Source: SCTG01 sp036005325
Lineage (GTDB): Bacteria; Nitrospirota; Nitrospiria; Nitrospirales; NS-4
Direction of reading: 5' to 3'
Length of the DNA stretch: 38,722 nucleotides
Assembly: GCA_036005325.1 (NCBI GenBank)
Contig: DASYQR010000159.1
Span: 1 to 38,722, forward strand
Positions 1-6,426 of this stretch are shown here, piece after piece. Position 1 is the stretch's first letter. Every line of letters starts with the position of its first letter. Below the pieces are notes generated by a model, which made no database searches, was not told the DNA's origin, and saw only the letters and a program-made list of their open reading frames with translations. Position numbers and translations under genes: made by a program.

Positions 1-422
1 GCCATCGACAGAAGGTCCGCAAGGTTGCTCAACTTCTTCTCGACAGACCCTCCACCGGCAGTCCGGGCGATCGCCAGGAATTCGTCATAGACCTTGCGGA
101 CTCCCAAACCTTCACCGGCCCGATCGGCAAGCAGCGCCTCGGCCGTAGTACCCAGGTCTCCGCTTGTCTTGAAATGGGCGAGCACTTCTTCCGGCGGCCG
201 CTGGGCCGCCACGGCCAGAGCCCGCGTCAGAAGCTTGTCGGACATGCCCATTTCGAGTCCATCGAACGCCGGCAGAAGCCGGCCCTGGCTCATATAGATG
301 ATGGGAGCGATTTCGTCGGGCGCCGCCTGCCGAAAGAGATCGGCCAGAATCTCGAACATCTCCAGTCGCTTGGAGGTGGCATCGAGACGTTCGAAAAAGG
401 CCGCGAGATCCTTGAATTTCAT
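1..422 (-). CDS. ATP-dependent DNA ligase, N-terminal part (cut by window edge)
   Basis: The reverse strand is open from an ATG at 422 to the left edge, giving about 140 residues that begin MKFKDLAAFFERLDATSKR. This is the helical N-terminal DNA-binding domain of archaeal-type ATP-dependent DNA ligases: a leucine-rich start, a segment on the subunit's small-lobe helices (DEIAPIIYMSQGRLLP), then LEMGMSDKLLTRALA. The nucleotidyltransferase core with its KxDG lysine lies outside the window, so activity cannot be judged. Ligases of this type seal nicks using ATP and in bacteria are usually accessory to NAD-dependent LigA, often in repair. The gene is last in a unit with a deacetylase, a cytochrome and a sulfurtransferase, 22 bp after the latter's stop. 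The functional link to these redox genes is unclear. The family call is fairly firm from sequence pattern. Confidence 0.8.
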   Translation of the reverse strand, partial: MKFKDLAAFFERLDATSKRLEMFEILADLFRQAAPDEIAPIIYMSQGRLLPAFDGLEMGMSDKLLTRALAVAAQRPPEEVLAHFKTSGDLGTTAEALLADRAGEGLGVRKVYDEFLAIARTAGGGSVEKKLSNLADLLSM

Positions 423-444
423 CGCAGGGATTGTGGACGCGCGT

Positions 445-1329
445 TCAATGAACCGTCGGCGGCTTGTTGGGCGTCGCTCGCTGAATCGGGGGCCTGGACT
501 GTTCCTTGAGATTCACGACCGGCAGGAGATAATCGTTGCCCCACTCCCACCAAGACCCCGGATAGCTTTTAACGTTCTCGTAGCCGACCAACTTCAGAAT
601 GAAGTACAGCCAGGCCGAGCGGACTCCACCTGTGCAATAACAGACGGCTTCCATGCCGGCGACGACGCCGGCCTTCTGTAAGATGTCGTGGATCGCGTCG
701 GTGGGCTTGACGGTGCCGTCTGGATTGAAGAATTGATTCCATGGAACGTTGAGGGCTGAGGGAATGTGGCCGCCTCGGGCGATCCCTCGTTGAATCGTCC
801 CTTGGTACTCTTCGGGCGAGCGCGCATCGAGAATCTGCTGGTCTGGATGCGGCCCTTCAACGATTTTCCGCACGTCAGCTTTATTGGCAATGCATGACGC
901 GTCCACCTGCGCTTTGAACGTCGCCGGGCGCGGATTCGCCGGGCCGAAGTCTATCCTGCGCATTTCGGCCGTCCACTTAACCCACCCGCCGTCCAGGACG
1001 CGGACGTTCGGATGGCCCAGGTACTTGAGCATCCAATACATGCGGCCTTCATCGCCCCAGTTGTCGAACGGATTGGAATAGACCACCACGTGCCGATCAT
1101 TGCTGATGCCCAGTGCGCCGAGTTTCTTCTCCAGGCGGCCGACGTCGGGATCCAGCAAGCCCTTGATCGCCGACTTCGGATCGTTGAAGTCATGCCAGGT
1201 GGCCGCCACCGCGCGGGGAATGTGCCCACTCACCGTGAACGCCATCTTGGACCGGACATCGACGACCACCACGTCGTCGCGGTCGAGCATGGCGTCGAGT
1301 TCTTCCGTCGTCACAAGCATCGGATGCAT
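445..1329 (-). CDS. Two-domain rhodanese-type sulfurtransferase
   Basis: This 294-residue protein has two tandem rhodanese domains, as in thiosulfate and 3-mercaptopyruvate sulfurtransferases. The N-terminal domain (about 1-130) is probably structural: it has the DVR start and GHIPRA element but no active-site cysteine loop. The C-terminal domain (about 150-275) carries the DARSPEEY and GHIPSALNVPW elements and the loop CYCTGGVRS, which fits the CxGGxR active site. It would transfer sulfane sulfur through the loop cysteine. No signal peptide is visible, so it is probably cytoplasmic. It starts 4 bp after the stop of the five-haem cytochrome gene and precedes the DNA ligase, so it is very probably co-transcribed. 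Whether thiosulfate or mercaptopyruvate is the donor cannot be told. Confidence 0.88.
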   Translation of the reverse strand: MHPMLVTTEELDAMLDRDDVVVVDVRSKMAFTVSGHIPRAVAATWHDFNDPKSAIKGLLDPDVGRLEKKLGALGISNDRHVVVYSNPFDNWGDEGRMYWMLKYLGHPNVRVLDGGWVKWTAEMRRIDFGPANPRPATFKAQVDASCIANKADVRKIVEGPHPDQQILDARSPEEYQGTIQRGIARGGHIPSALNVPWNQFFNPDGTVKPTDAIHDILQKAGVVAGMEAVCYCTGGVRSAWLYFILKLVGYENVKSYPGSWWEWGNDYLLPVVNLKEQSRPPIQRATPNKPPTVH

Positions 1330-1332
1330 GAC

Positions 1333-2652
1333 TTACCCTTTCTTGGTGCAGCTCGTCCCCTCGTGGGCGGAGCGCGCGCGTCCCAACGTGATCATCTCAG
1401 CGGAAAGCGGCCCCGCCAAGGACACCGTGCGTTCATAGATCGTGAAGTTGTACGGGTGCTCGCCCTGCAATCCGTACTGGTCCTTCAATTTCTGGTACGC
1501 CTTCTCGGTAAGAATATGATACTTGACCCGGGCCTGTAATTGCAGCCCCTCGATTGGGTCCGGCAACCGATAGCTGAACCGGTAGTCCCGGCCGGCGAGC
1601 GGAGGCAGCCGGTTGTCGTACAGATCCACGATCACCGGCTGCCAGAGGATCCAGCGGCCCATCGAATCCGTCTGCTCCTTCACCGCGCGGCCGTTCCGAT
1701 CGAGCACACGAAACTCCACAGTGAAGTAGCGATCGGGATCGCCGGTGGGCAGCTTGTGCCCGGCGCCCGCGTTGATCACTGTCAGCGTGAACGTCGCCAG
1801 CGCACCGGGCCGGAGCTCCGGCGGGTCGACGGCCAGCTGCACAGCCAGCGCGCTCTTGATCTGCTCGGGATCGTGCCCGCCCCGCCATAGGTGCTTCCGC
1901 CCGAGGCGGATCGGCCCCCCATCCGCCATCGGCCGCTCGACCTCGGGCATGTGGCAGCTCTGGCAGATCAGACCCCGTTCCTTGGTGAAGTACGCTCCTT
2001 CATATTCCGGAAAGGTGCCGCAGGGTCCCACATCATAAAACTGGAGAGGGCCTTTGGGGACCTGGTGACAGCGGTAGCAGATTTCAGTGGTGCGGAACTT
2101 CGGATCGAACTTTGTCGGATGCGGGGCCACCGAATCGTCGAACGGGCCCAATATCACCCCGTCGCGCACGTGGCAGCCGGCGCAGGTGATCCCTTCTTGT
2201 TGAAGCGATCGGTCGAAGTCCGGATTCGGCGATTTGACGGCTTTCTCCACCCGGTTGCGGGGAATCTCGCCGATCAGCTCCGGTTGCTGGTTGGCCAGCG
2301 GCGTGTGGCAGTTCAGGCAGATCCACACCTCGTTGTCCTTCTTCCAGTAGGCGCGGAAGAAGGGATCGGTGTAAGCCTGCGCATGATAGGAAGTCTTCCA
2401 TTCCTGATAGATTTCCTGATGGCATTTGCCGCAATCTTCGGCCTTCAGGCTGGGAATGCCGGCCGGCACCTTCTGGACAGGGATCGCGTGGGCGAAATCG
2501 TCCCGCAGACCGAAGATGACGTGGGGTCTCAGCTCGTTATAGAAGAGATAGACCGCAACGGCCACGAGCAGAACGACGCCCAGCGTGCCCCACTCGAAGA
2601 TACGGAGAAGGGTATGTCCCCATCCCGGCTTCTGAGGGGTTTCCGCGCTCAC
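1333..2652 (-). CDS. Membrane-anchored five-haem c-type cytochrome
   Basis: This is a 439-residue protein with one N-terminal membrane segment (about 18-38) and five CXXCH haem-c sites at 74-78 (CGKCH), 112-116 (CLNCH), 157-161 (CAGCH), 192-196 (CYRCH) and 230-234 (CQSCH, followed by MP). The first half is a cytochrome c554-like multihaem domain. The second half is a haem-free beta-rich domain containing GHKLPTGDP. It is predicted to sit in the periplasm, held by the uncleaved helix, and to pass electrons. The same five-haem plus beta-domain design recurs in the proteins at 28917-30185 and 30228-31532. The start overlaps the upstream deacetylase stop by four bases, indicating translational coupling. 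Partner enzymes are unknown. Confidence 0.9.
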   Translation of the reverse strand: MSAETPQKPGWGHTLLRIFEWGTLGVVLLVAVAVYLFYNELRPHVIFGLRDDFAHAIPVQKVPAGIPSLKAEDCGKCHQEIYQEWKTSYHAQAYTDPFFRAYWKKDNEVWICLNCHTPLANQQPELIGEIPRNRVEKAVKSPNPDFDRSLQQEGITCAGCHVRDGVILGPFDDSVAPHPTKFDPKFRTTEICYRCHQVPKGPLQFYDVGPCGTFPEYEGAYFTKERGLICQSCHMPEVERPMADGGPIRLGRKHLWRGGHDPEQIKSALAVQLAVDPPELRPGALATFTLTVINAGAGHKLPTGDPDRYFTVEFRVLDRNGRAVKEQTDSMGRWILWQPVIVDLYDNRLPPLAGRDYRFSYRLPDPIEGLQLQARVKYHILTEKAYQKLKDQYGLQGEHPYNFTIYERTVSLAGPLSAEMITLGRARSAHEGTSCTKKG

Positions 2653-3593
2653 GCCTCCTGCAGCACGCGGAGGTGTCCTTCTACGGAGGCGGCGAGCGCC
2701 GCGAGGTTATAGCCGCCTTCTAGGCAGGACAGCACGCGCCCCTGCGCGTGCTCGTCCGCGATCTCCTTCACCACTTTGGTCAGTGCCCGATAGCCCTGGT
2801 CGGTGAGGTTCATGCCGGCCAGCGGATCGTCGCGGTGCGCGTCGAAGCCGGCTGAAATGATGATGGCGTCCGGACGATAAGCCTTCAAGGCCGGCCGCAG
2901 GATGCGGTTGAAGACCTCAAGATAGTCTGTATCGCCTTTGCCGGCCGGGAGCGGCACGTTGAGCGTGTAGCCTTCGCCTTTGCCGGAGCCTTGCTCGTCG
3001 GCTCCGCCCGTGCCGGGATACCAGGGGTACTGATGCGTGCTGAAAAAGAAAACTGATGGGTCTTCGTAGAAGGCGTGCTGGGTCCCGTTGCCATGGTGTA
3101 CGTCCCAGTCCACGACCGCGATCTTCTCCAACCCGTACCTCTTCTGGAAGTAGCGCGCCGCCACCGCGACGTTGTTGATGAGGCAGAAGCCCATCGCGTG
3201 ATCGGCTTCGGCATGATGGCCGGGAGGACGCACCGCGCAGAAGGCATTGTCCACGCGCTTGTCCATGATCGCGTCTTCCGCGGTCAGGACACCGCCCGCT
3301 GCCAGGTAGGCTGCGCCCAGCGAGCCTGGAGACATCGAGGTGTCGGGGTCGAGCGCGACGTAGCCCTGCTTCGGCGCACGCGCACGGAGACCCTTCACAT
3401 ACGTATTGGTATGGACCTGGGTGATCCAGTCGTCGGTCGCGGGCTTGGGGTCTATCCTGATGAGACTTGACATGAGCCCGGTCTCTTCCAGCCTAGCAAG
3501 AATCGCCCGCAGCCGTTGCGGAGCCTCCGGATGGCCGTGGCCCATGTCATGCTCGAGATAGTCGGGATGGTAGACGAAGCCGGTGCGGGCCAT
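2649..3593 (-). CDS. Histone deacetylase-family amidohydrolase (AcuC/class II-like)
   Basis: This 314-residue single-domain protein belongs to the arginase/deacetylase fold. Visible motifs are HPEAPQRL near the N-terminus, RPPGHHAEADHAMGFC with the paired catalytic histidines, DWDVHHGNGTQ with zinc ligands, and SAGFDAHRDDPL with a further zinc aspartate. Bacterial members remove acetyl groups from lysines, polyamines or small amides in the cytoplasm. The substrate here is not deducible. It is the first gene of the minus-strand unit deacetylase, cytochrome, sulfurtransferase, ligase. The ATG lies only six bases after a plausible -10 box, so the transcript may be leaderless. Confidence 0.9.
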   Translation of the reverse strand: MARTGFVYHPDYLEHDMGHGHPEAPQRLRAILARLEETGLMSSLIRIDPKPATDDWITQVHTNTYVKGLRARAPKQGYVALDPDTSMSPGSLGAAYLAAGGVLTAEDAIMDKRVDNAFCAVRPPGHHAEADHAMGFCLINNVAVAARYFQKRYGLEKIAVVDWDVHHGNGTQHAFYEDPSVFFFSTHQYPWYPGTGGADEQGSGKGEGYTLNVPLPAGKGDTDYLEVFNRILRPALKAYRPDAIIISAGFDAHRDDPLAGMNLTDQGYRALTKVVKEIADEHAQGRVLSCLEGGYNLAALAASVEGHLRVLQEA

Positions 3594-3599
3594 GAATCG

Positions 3600-3629
3600 A
3601 ATCTACCATAGGGGGTTCCGCGTAGACAA
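3600..3629 (-). promoter_or_regulatory. Putative sigma70 promoter for the deacetylase operon
   Basis: On the minus strand TTGTCT (3629-3624) and TAGATT (3605-3600) are separated by 18 bp. The expected start of transcription falls at or next to the ATG at 3593. The -35 box overlaps that of the divergent promoter for the TPR gene. This is a pattern match only. Confidence 0.45.
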
Positions 3630-3651
3630 GGCGCGAATCCCATGTTAGAGT
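3623..3651 (+). promoter_or_regulatory. Putative sigma70 promoter for the small TPR gene
   Basis: TAGACA (3623-3628) and TAGAGT (3646-3651) are separated by 17 bp. Transcription would begin about 3658, directly at the ATG at 3659. This argues against the in-frame GTG at 3650, which lies inside the -10 box, and suggests a leaderless message. This is a pattern match only. Confidence 0.45.
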
Positions 3652-3658
3652 GCGCCAC

Positions 3659-3973
3659 ATGGCCAACCCGCGCATCGAGCAACTGAAGAAATTAGTCCAG
3701 ATGGAACCGAACGACGAGGTCGCGCTGTTCGGCCTGGGGAAATTTCTGATGGAGGAGGGGTCGTTCGCGGAAGCCGCGCAGTATCTCGAGATGTGCATCA
3801 AGGCCAAGCCGGATTATTCAGCCGCCTACCTGGCCCTCGTCGAGTCACTAATAAAGATTGATCAGAAGGAGCGAGCCAAGCAGGTCTGCCAGGACGGCCA
3901 CGCCGTTTCGCTCAAGAAGGGCGACATGCAAGTCACCAAAAAGCTTGAAGCTCTCCAAGCAACACTGACGTAG
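3659..3973 (+). CDS. Small TPR-repeat protein
   Basis: This 104-residue protein starts MANPRIEQL and consists almost entirely of helical tetratricopeptide repeats: about 2.5 units, with the typical AxxxLGxxLxxxGxxxEAxxxxxxxxxxxP spacing seen in LFGLGKFLMEEGSFAEAAQYLEMC-type segments. There is no signal peptide or membrane helix, so it is a cytoplasmic protein-protein adaptor of unknown partner. I prefer the ATG at 3659 over a GTG at 3650 because the GTG sits inside the likely -10 box. The TAG stop is contributed by the left end of the inverted-repeat element at 3970-4031. It faces the deacetylase operon divergently. Confidence 0.82.
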   Translation: MANPRIEQLKKLVQMEPNDEVALFGLGKFLMEEGSFAEAAQYLEMCIKAKPDYSAAYLALVESLIKIDQKERAKQVCQDGHAVSLKKGDMQVTKKLEALQATLT

Positions 3974-4031
3974 GGGCAGGCCTCCGTGCCTGCCCTGATG
4001 ATGACGGGCAACCACAGGGGGTTACCCCTAC
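3970..4031. repeat. 62-bp MITE/REP-like inverted-repeat element between convergent genes
   Basis: The ends GTAGGGGCAGG (3970-3980) and GTTACCCCTAC (4021-4031) form an imperfect terminal inverted repeat. Inside are two hairpins: GGGCAGGC (3974-3981) with GCCTGCCC (3988-3995), and GGGCAACC (4006-4013) with GGTTACCC (4020-4027, one mismatch). The element fills the whole gap between two convergent genes, and each end provides the TAG stop of its neighbour. It could also act as a bidirectional terminator. Confidence 0.7.
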
Positions 4032-5335
4032 TTCCCGAACATCGCCCGCTTGAAGCGCCAGTAGTCCCAGAGACCGCGGATCCATCCCACGCGCCGGCGG
4101 AACTTCCGCACGATGCCACGCTGAATCTCACCCTTCGTTTGGTCCAAGACCGTGAAGTAGTCCCGCAGCAGCTCGACCGCCAGGTCCGGGTAGTCGTTAA
4201 AGAAGCGCGGATGATCGTGGCACCAGTTGGAGAGCCGCCGCTGCGCATAGAGATTTTTGATGACCGGACTTTGATTAAGCCGCTCAACGTATGAGGTGAG
4301 CGTCTTGGTCGAATAATCATTCTGGCGACGAGCGTCCAGAATCGTCTCGGCCGCCAGCCGCCCGGAGATCAGCGCCATGGACGAGCCCTCGTGATAGAAG
4401 GCCCCGCCCACGAACCCCGCGGCGTTCCCGCATACCAGAAACCCATCCCGCACCAGCAAAGGAATGCCGTAGTAGCCCCCCTCGGGAATCATCTGCGCGC
4501 CGTATTCCAGCCGCTCGGCCCCGCCCAGCCATCGACGCACCGACGGGTGCTGCTTGAAACGGGCCAGCAGGGCGGCCGGTGGGATCTTTCCCGCGATCAA
4601 GGATTCCACGGAACAGCTCAAGCCGACGGACACCGATTCCTGATTCGTATAGAGGAAAGCCGAGCCCACCTGACCCTTGACGGACTGACCGAAGAACTCC
4701 ATCGCGACGCCTTCGTTGCCTTCCAACCCGAACCGCTCCTGGATCACCACCCACGGCAAGGCAAGCACTTCCTTGACGCCGACCGCGACCCTGCGGTGCG
4801 GGAAGCGGTCCCGGAGCCCGGCCTTCTCGACCAGGAAGGCATTGGTCCCTTCGCAGGATACCACCACGTCGGCCGTCAGAGGCCCGCCGCCGCGAATCAT
4901 GACCCCGGCGATTTTCTGTCCTTCCGAGATAAGATCATCCACGAGGGTCTCGGTCATCACGGTCGCGCCGGCGTCCTCCGCCCGTTTCGCGAACCACCGA
5001 TCGAACTTGGAACGGAGCACGCTGAAGGTATAGTTGTGCGGCGGCTGGGCAAAATCCTCGAAACGCAGGTCGAGGGCGACTTCCGAATCCTGCGACAACA
5101 CCGAAAAGCGCCGCCGGGTGATGGGGCGCTCGACCGGCGCCTCCTTCCAGAATGTGGGGATCATCTCCGCGAGCGGATGGCCATAGAGGATCATGCCGGA
5201 GAGGCTTTTCTCCCCTGGCTGCGCGCCCCGCTCGCAGACGCACACCCGCATGCCGCCGCGGGCCAGGGTCAGAGCGCACGCGGACCCCGCGAGGCCGGCG
5301 CCGACGACGATGACGTCAAAGGAGTTCCTTGGCAT
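4028..5335 (-). CDS. FAD-dependent oxidoreductase of the FixC / ETF-quinone oxidoreductase type
   Basis: This is a 435-residue flavoprotein. It opens with an FAD-binding Rossmann motif, VIVVGAGLAGSACALTLARG (about residues 7-26). A second FAD contact region is VVSCEGTNAFLVEKAGL, and a late DGFLVCGNAAGFVGG (about 300-320) is typical of the geranylgeranyl reductase/FixC superfamily. Relatives move electrons from electron-transfer flavoprotein to quinone, or reduce isoprenoids. No FixX ferredoxin or ETF genes are nearby, so the partner is unknown. I chose the ATG at 5335 because GGAGG lies just upstream and the domain begins immediately. A longer upstream reading would overlap the flavodoxin gene. 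It lies 16 bp after the flavodoxin stop, so the two are probably co-transcribed. The stop codon is in the 3970-4031 element. Confidence 0.82.
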   Translation of the reverse strand: MPRNSFDVIVVGAGLAGSACALTLARGGMRVCVCERGAQPGEKSLSGMILYGHPLAEMIPTFWKEAPVERPITRRRFSVLSQDSEVALDLRFEDFAQPPHNYTFSVLRSKFDRWFAKRAEDAGATVMTETLVDDLISEGQKIAGVMIRGGGPLTADVVVSCEGTNAFLVEKAGLRDRFPHRRVAVGVKEVLALPWVVIQERFGLEGNEGVAMEFFGQSVKGQVGSAFLYTNQESVSVGLSCSVESLIAGKIPPAALLARFKQHPSVRRWLGGAERLEYGAQMIPEGGYYGIPLLVRDGFLVCGNAAGFVGGAFYHEGSSMALISGRLAAETILDARRQNDYSTKTLTSYVERLNQSPVIKNLYAQRRLSNWCHDHPRFFNDYPDLAVELLRDYFTVLDQTKGEIQRGIVRKFRRRVGWIRGLWDYWRFKRAMFGK

Positions 5336-5351
5336 GGCGCCTCCGGAATTA

Positions 5352-5960
5352 TTAGTGCGCGCCTCGCTTGATGAGAGCAGCCACCTCCGCCACGCGCCGG
5401 CCGAGCTCGCGGGCCGACGCCAGTTCCTTCTCATCGATGCCGGGTGAGTCCCCCTCCGTGGTGGCGCTCGCCCCGAAGGCCCCGCCGCCGCTGACGACGA
5501 TCATCTGGTTGCCAAGCATCGCTGCCAGGATGGTCAGCATGGTGATTTCCTTGCCGCCGGAGACCTGGCCCCCCGTGGCGAAGGCCGCGCCGACTTTGTT
5601 GCGCATCTTGAACTCGGGGAAGACGCCGAACTTGAGCTGCCAGTTGTCGAAGAAGGTCTTGACCTCGCCGGACATGTTCGACCAGTAGACCGGCGAGCCG
5701 ACGATGAGTGCGTCGGAAGAGAAGAGGTCGGCACTGGTGACCTCGCCAACCCGCTTCAGCGCAACGCGCGCGCCGGGCACGCTCTTGGCTCCTTCGGCGA
5801 CTGCGCGCGCCATTTTTTCGGTGTTGCCGGACAGCGAATGATAGGTGACGAGGACGGCGATGGGGTCAGGCGGGTCGGCGGCAAATGCCGCCACGTCTGA
5901 AAAGAGGAGAACTGAAAGACAAAGAACCTGAAGCCAACGAGTTTGAGAAAATTGTGTCAC
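5352..5960 (-). CDS. Flavodoxin/WrbA-like FMN protein with an export signal
   Basis: The mature part (about 30-202) is a flavodoxin fold. YHSLSGNTEKMARAV is the FMN phosphate loop, followed by ALIVGSPVYWSNMSGEVKTFFD and AAFATGGQVSGGKE, as in WrbA-type NAD(P)H:quinone oxidoreductases. From a GTG at 5960 the protein begins with a short polar stretch, a hydrophobic core (LQVLCLSVLLF) and an AFA-A cleavage-like site, so it looks exported by Sec. This is unusual for an FMN protein. The reading frame stays open to 6131, but that extension runs through a dispersed repeat and a zinc-ribbon gene, so I reject it. No clear ribosome binding site precedes the GTG, and the start remains uncertain. The FixC-like gene follows closely, suggesting a flavin electron-transfer pair. 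Confidence 0.75.
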   Translation of the reverse strand: MTQFSQTRWLQVLCLSVLLFSDVAAFAADPPDPIAVLVTYHSLSGNTEKMARAVAEGAKSVPGARVALKRVGEVTSADLFSSDALIVGSPVYWSNMSGEVKTFFDNWQLKFGVFPEFKMRNKVGAAFATGGQVSGGKEITMLTILAAMLGNQMIVVSGGGAFGASATTEGDSPGIDEKELASARELGRRVAEVAALIKRGAH

Positions 5961-5961
5961 G

Positions 5962-5990
5962 CCCAGATTCTTCGCTCCGCTCAGAATGAC
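5962..5990. repeat. Dispersed intergenic repeat (CATTCTGAGCG...GAAGAATC type)
   Basis: On the minus strand this reads TCATTCTGAGCGGAGCGAAG followed by AATCTGGG. From memory, near-identical sequences recur between genes in many environmental bacterial genomes, so this is probably one copy of a mobile or REP-like short element. It lies directly upstream of the flavodoxin start. Confidence 0.55.
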
Positions 5991-5998
5991 ATTGCCCG

Positions 5999-6184
5999 TC
6001 AATACCGGCGGGTCTCTTCGTCTATCTGCTCCTCGACCGAAACGTGGGTCAAGCCCCCCCGATAGTCGCACTTGTGGCAGCGGACCCGCCATTCTTCGAT
6101 CCATTTCTCCTGCACGTACGACTGCCGGCATTTGGGACAGACGAACACGCCCTTCACGAGATGCACCATGCGCTTTTCTTTCAT
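5999..6184 (-). CDS. Small zinc-ribbon protein
   Basis: This is a 61-residue protein, MKEKRMVHLVKGVFVCPKC..., with two CxxC knuckles (CPKC and CHKC, 20 residues apart). This is a typical zinc ribbon that would bind one Zn2+. The tail is acidic (EEQIDEETRRY). Such proteins often act as nucleic-acid or protein-binding accessories, but no specific function can be assigned. It lies 19 bp after a 67-residue gene and is followed by the dispersed repeat and flavodoxin, all on the minus strand. Confidence 0.72.
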   Translation of the reverse strand: MKEKRMVHLVKGVFVCPKCRQSYVQEKWIEEWRVRCHKCDYRGGLTHVSVEEQIDEETRRY

Positions 6185-6203
6185 GCGAGACTCCTTCTCT
6201 GCG

Positions 6204-6407
6204 TTATGGCTTGCAGAGCGAACACTTAATCTTATACTTGGCCGGGCTCAAGTCCAGCGCTTCGTAGGCCTGGTCCTTGTTGATGATCTCCTGCCAGACC
6301 CCGGTCCAGTGATCCTGGTGGGTCACATTCGTCGGCACTTCGAGGCACCGGTCCCGATGCAGGACGGCCTTGTCAATTGCCATTGCGGTATGTAGTACGT
6401 ATGCCAC
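6204..6407 (-). CDS. Small protein of unknown function
   Basis: This is a 67-residue protein that I do not recognise. It starts at a GTG at 6407 preceded by a good GGTGGAG ribosome binding site. An internal ATG (residue 9, MAIDKAV) is a possible alternative. Visible features are several histidines and a terminal CSLCKP that could bind metal. It has no membrane segment or signal peptide. Its position between the acyl-CoA ligase (19 bp gap) and the zinc-ribbon gene (19 bp gap) on the same strand supports it being a real member of that unit. Confidence 0.6.
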   Translation of the reverse strand: MAYVLHTAMAIDKAVLHRDRCLEVPTNVTHQDHWTGVWQEIINKDQAYEALDLSPAKYKIKCSLCKP

Positions 6408-6426
6408 GTTTTGACTCCACCTGCAA

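Noticed and set aside
5961..6131. N-terminal extension of the flavodoxin frame
   Set aside because: It would run through the dispersed repeat and antiparallel-free coding sequence of the zinc-ribbon gene in another frame, and gives a non-protein-like Arg/Gly-rich start.
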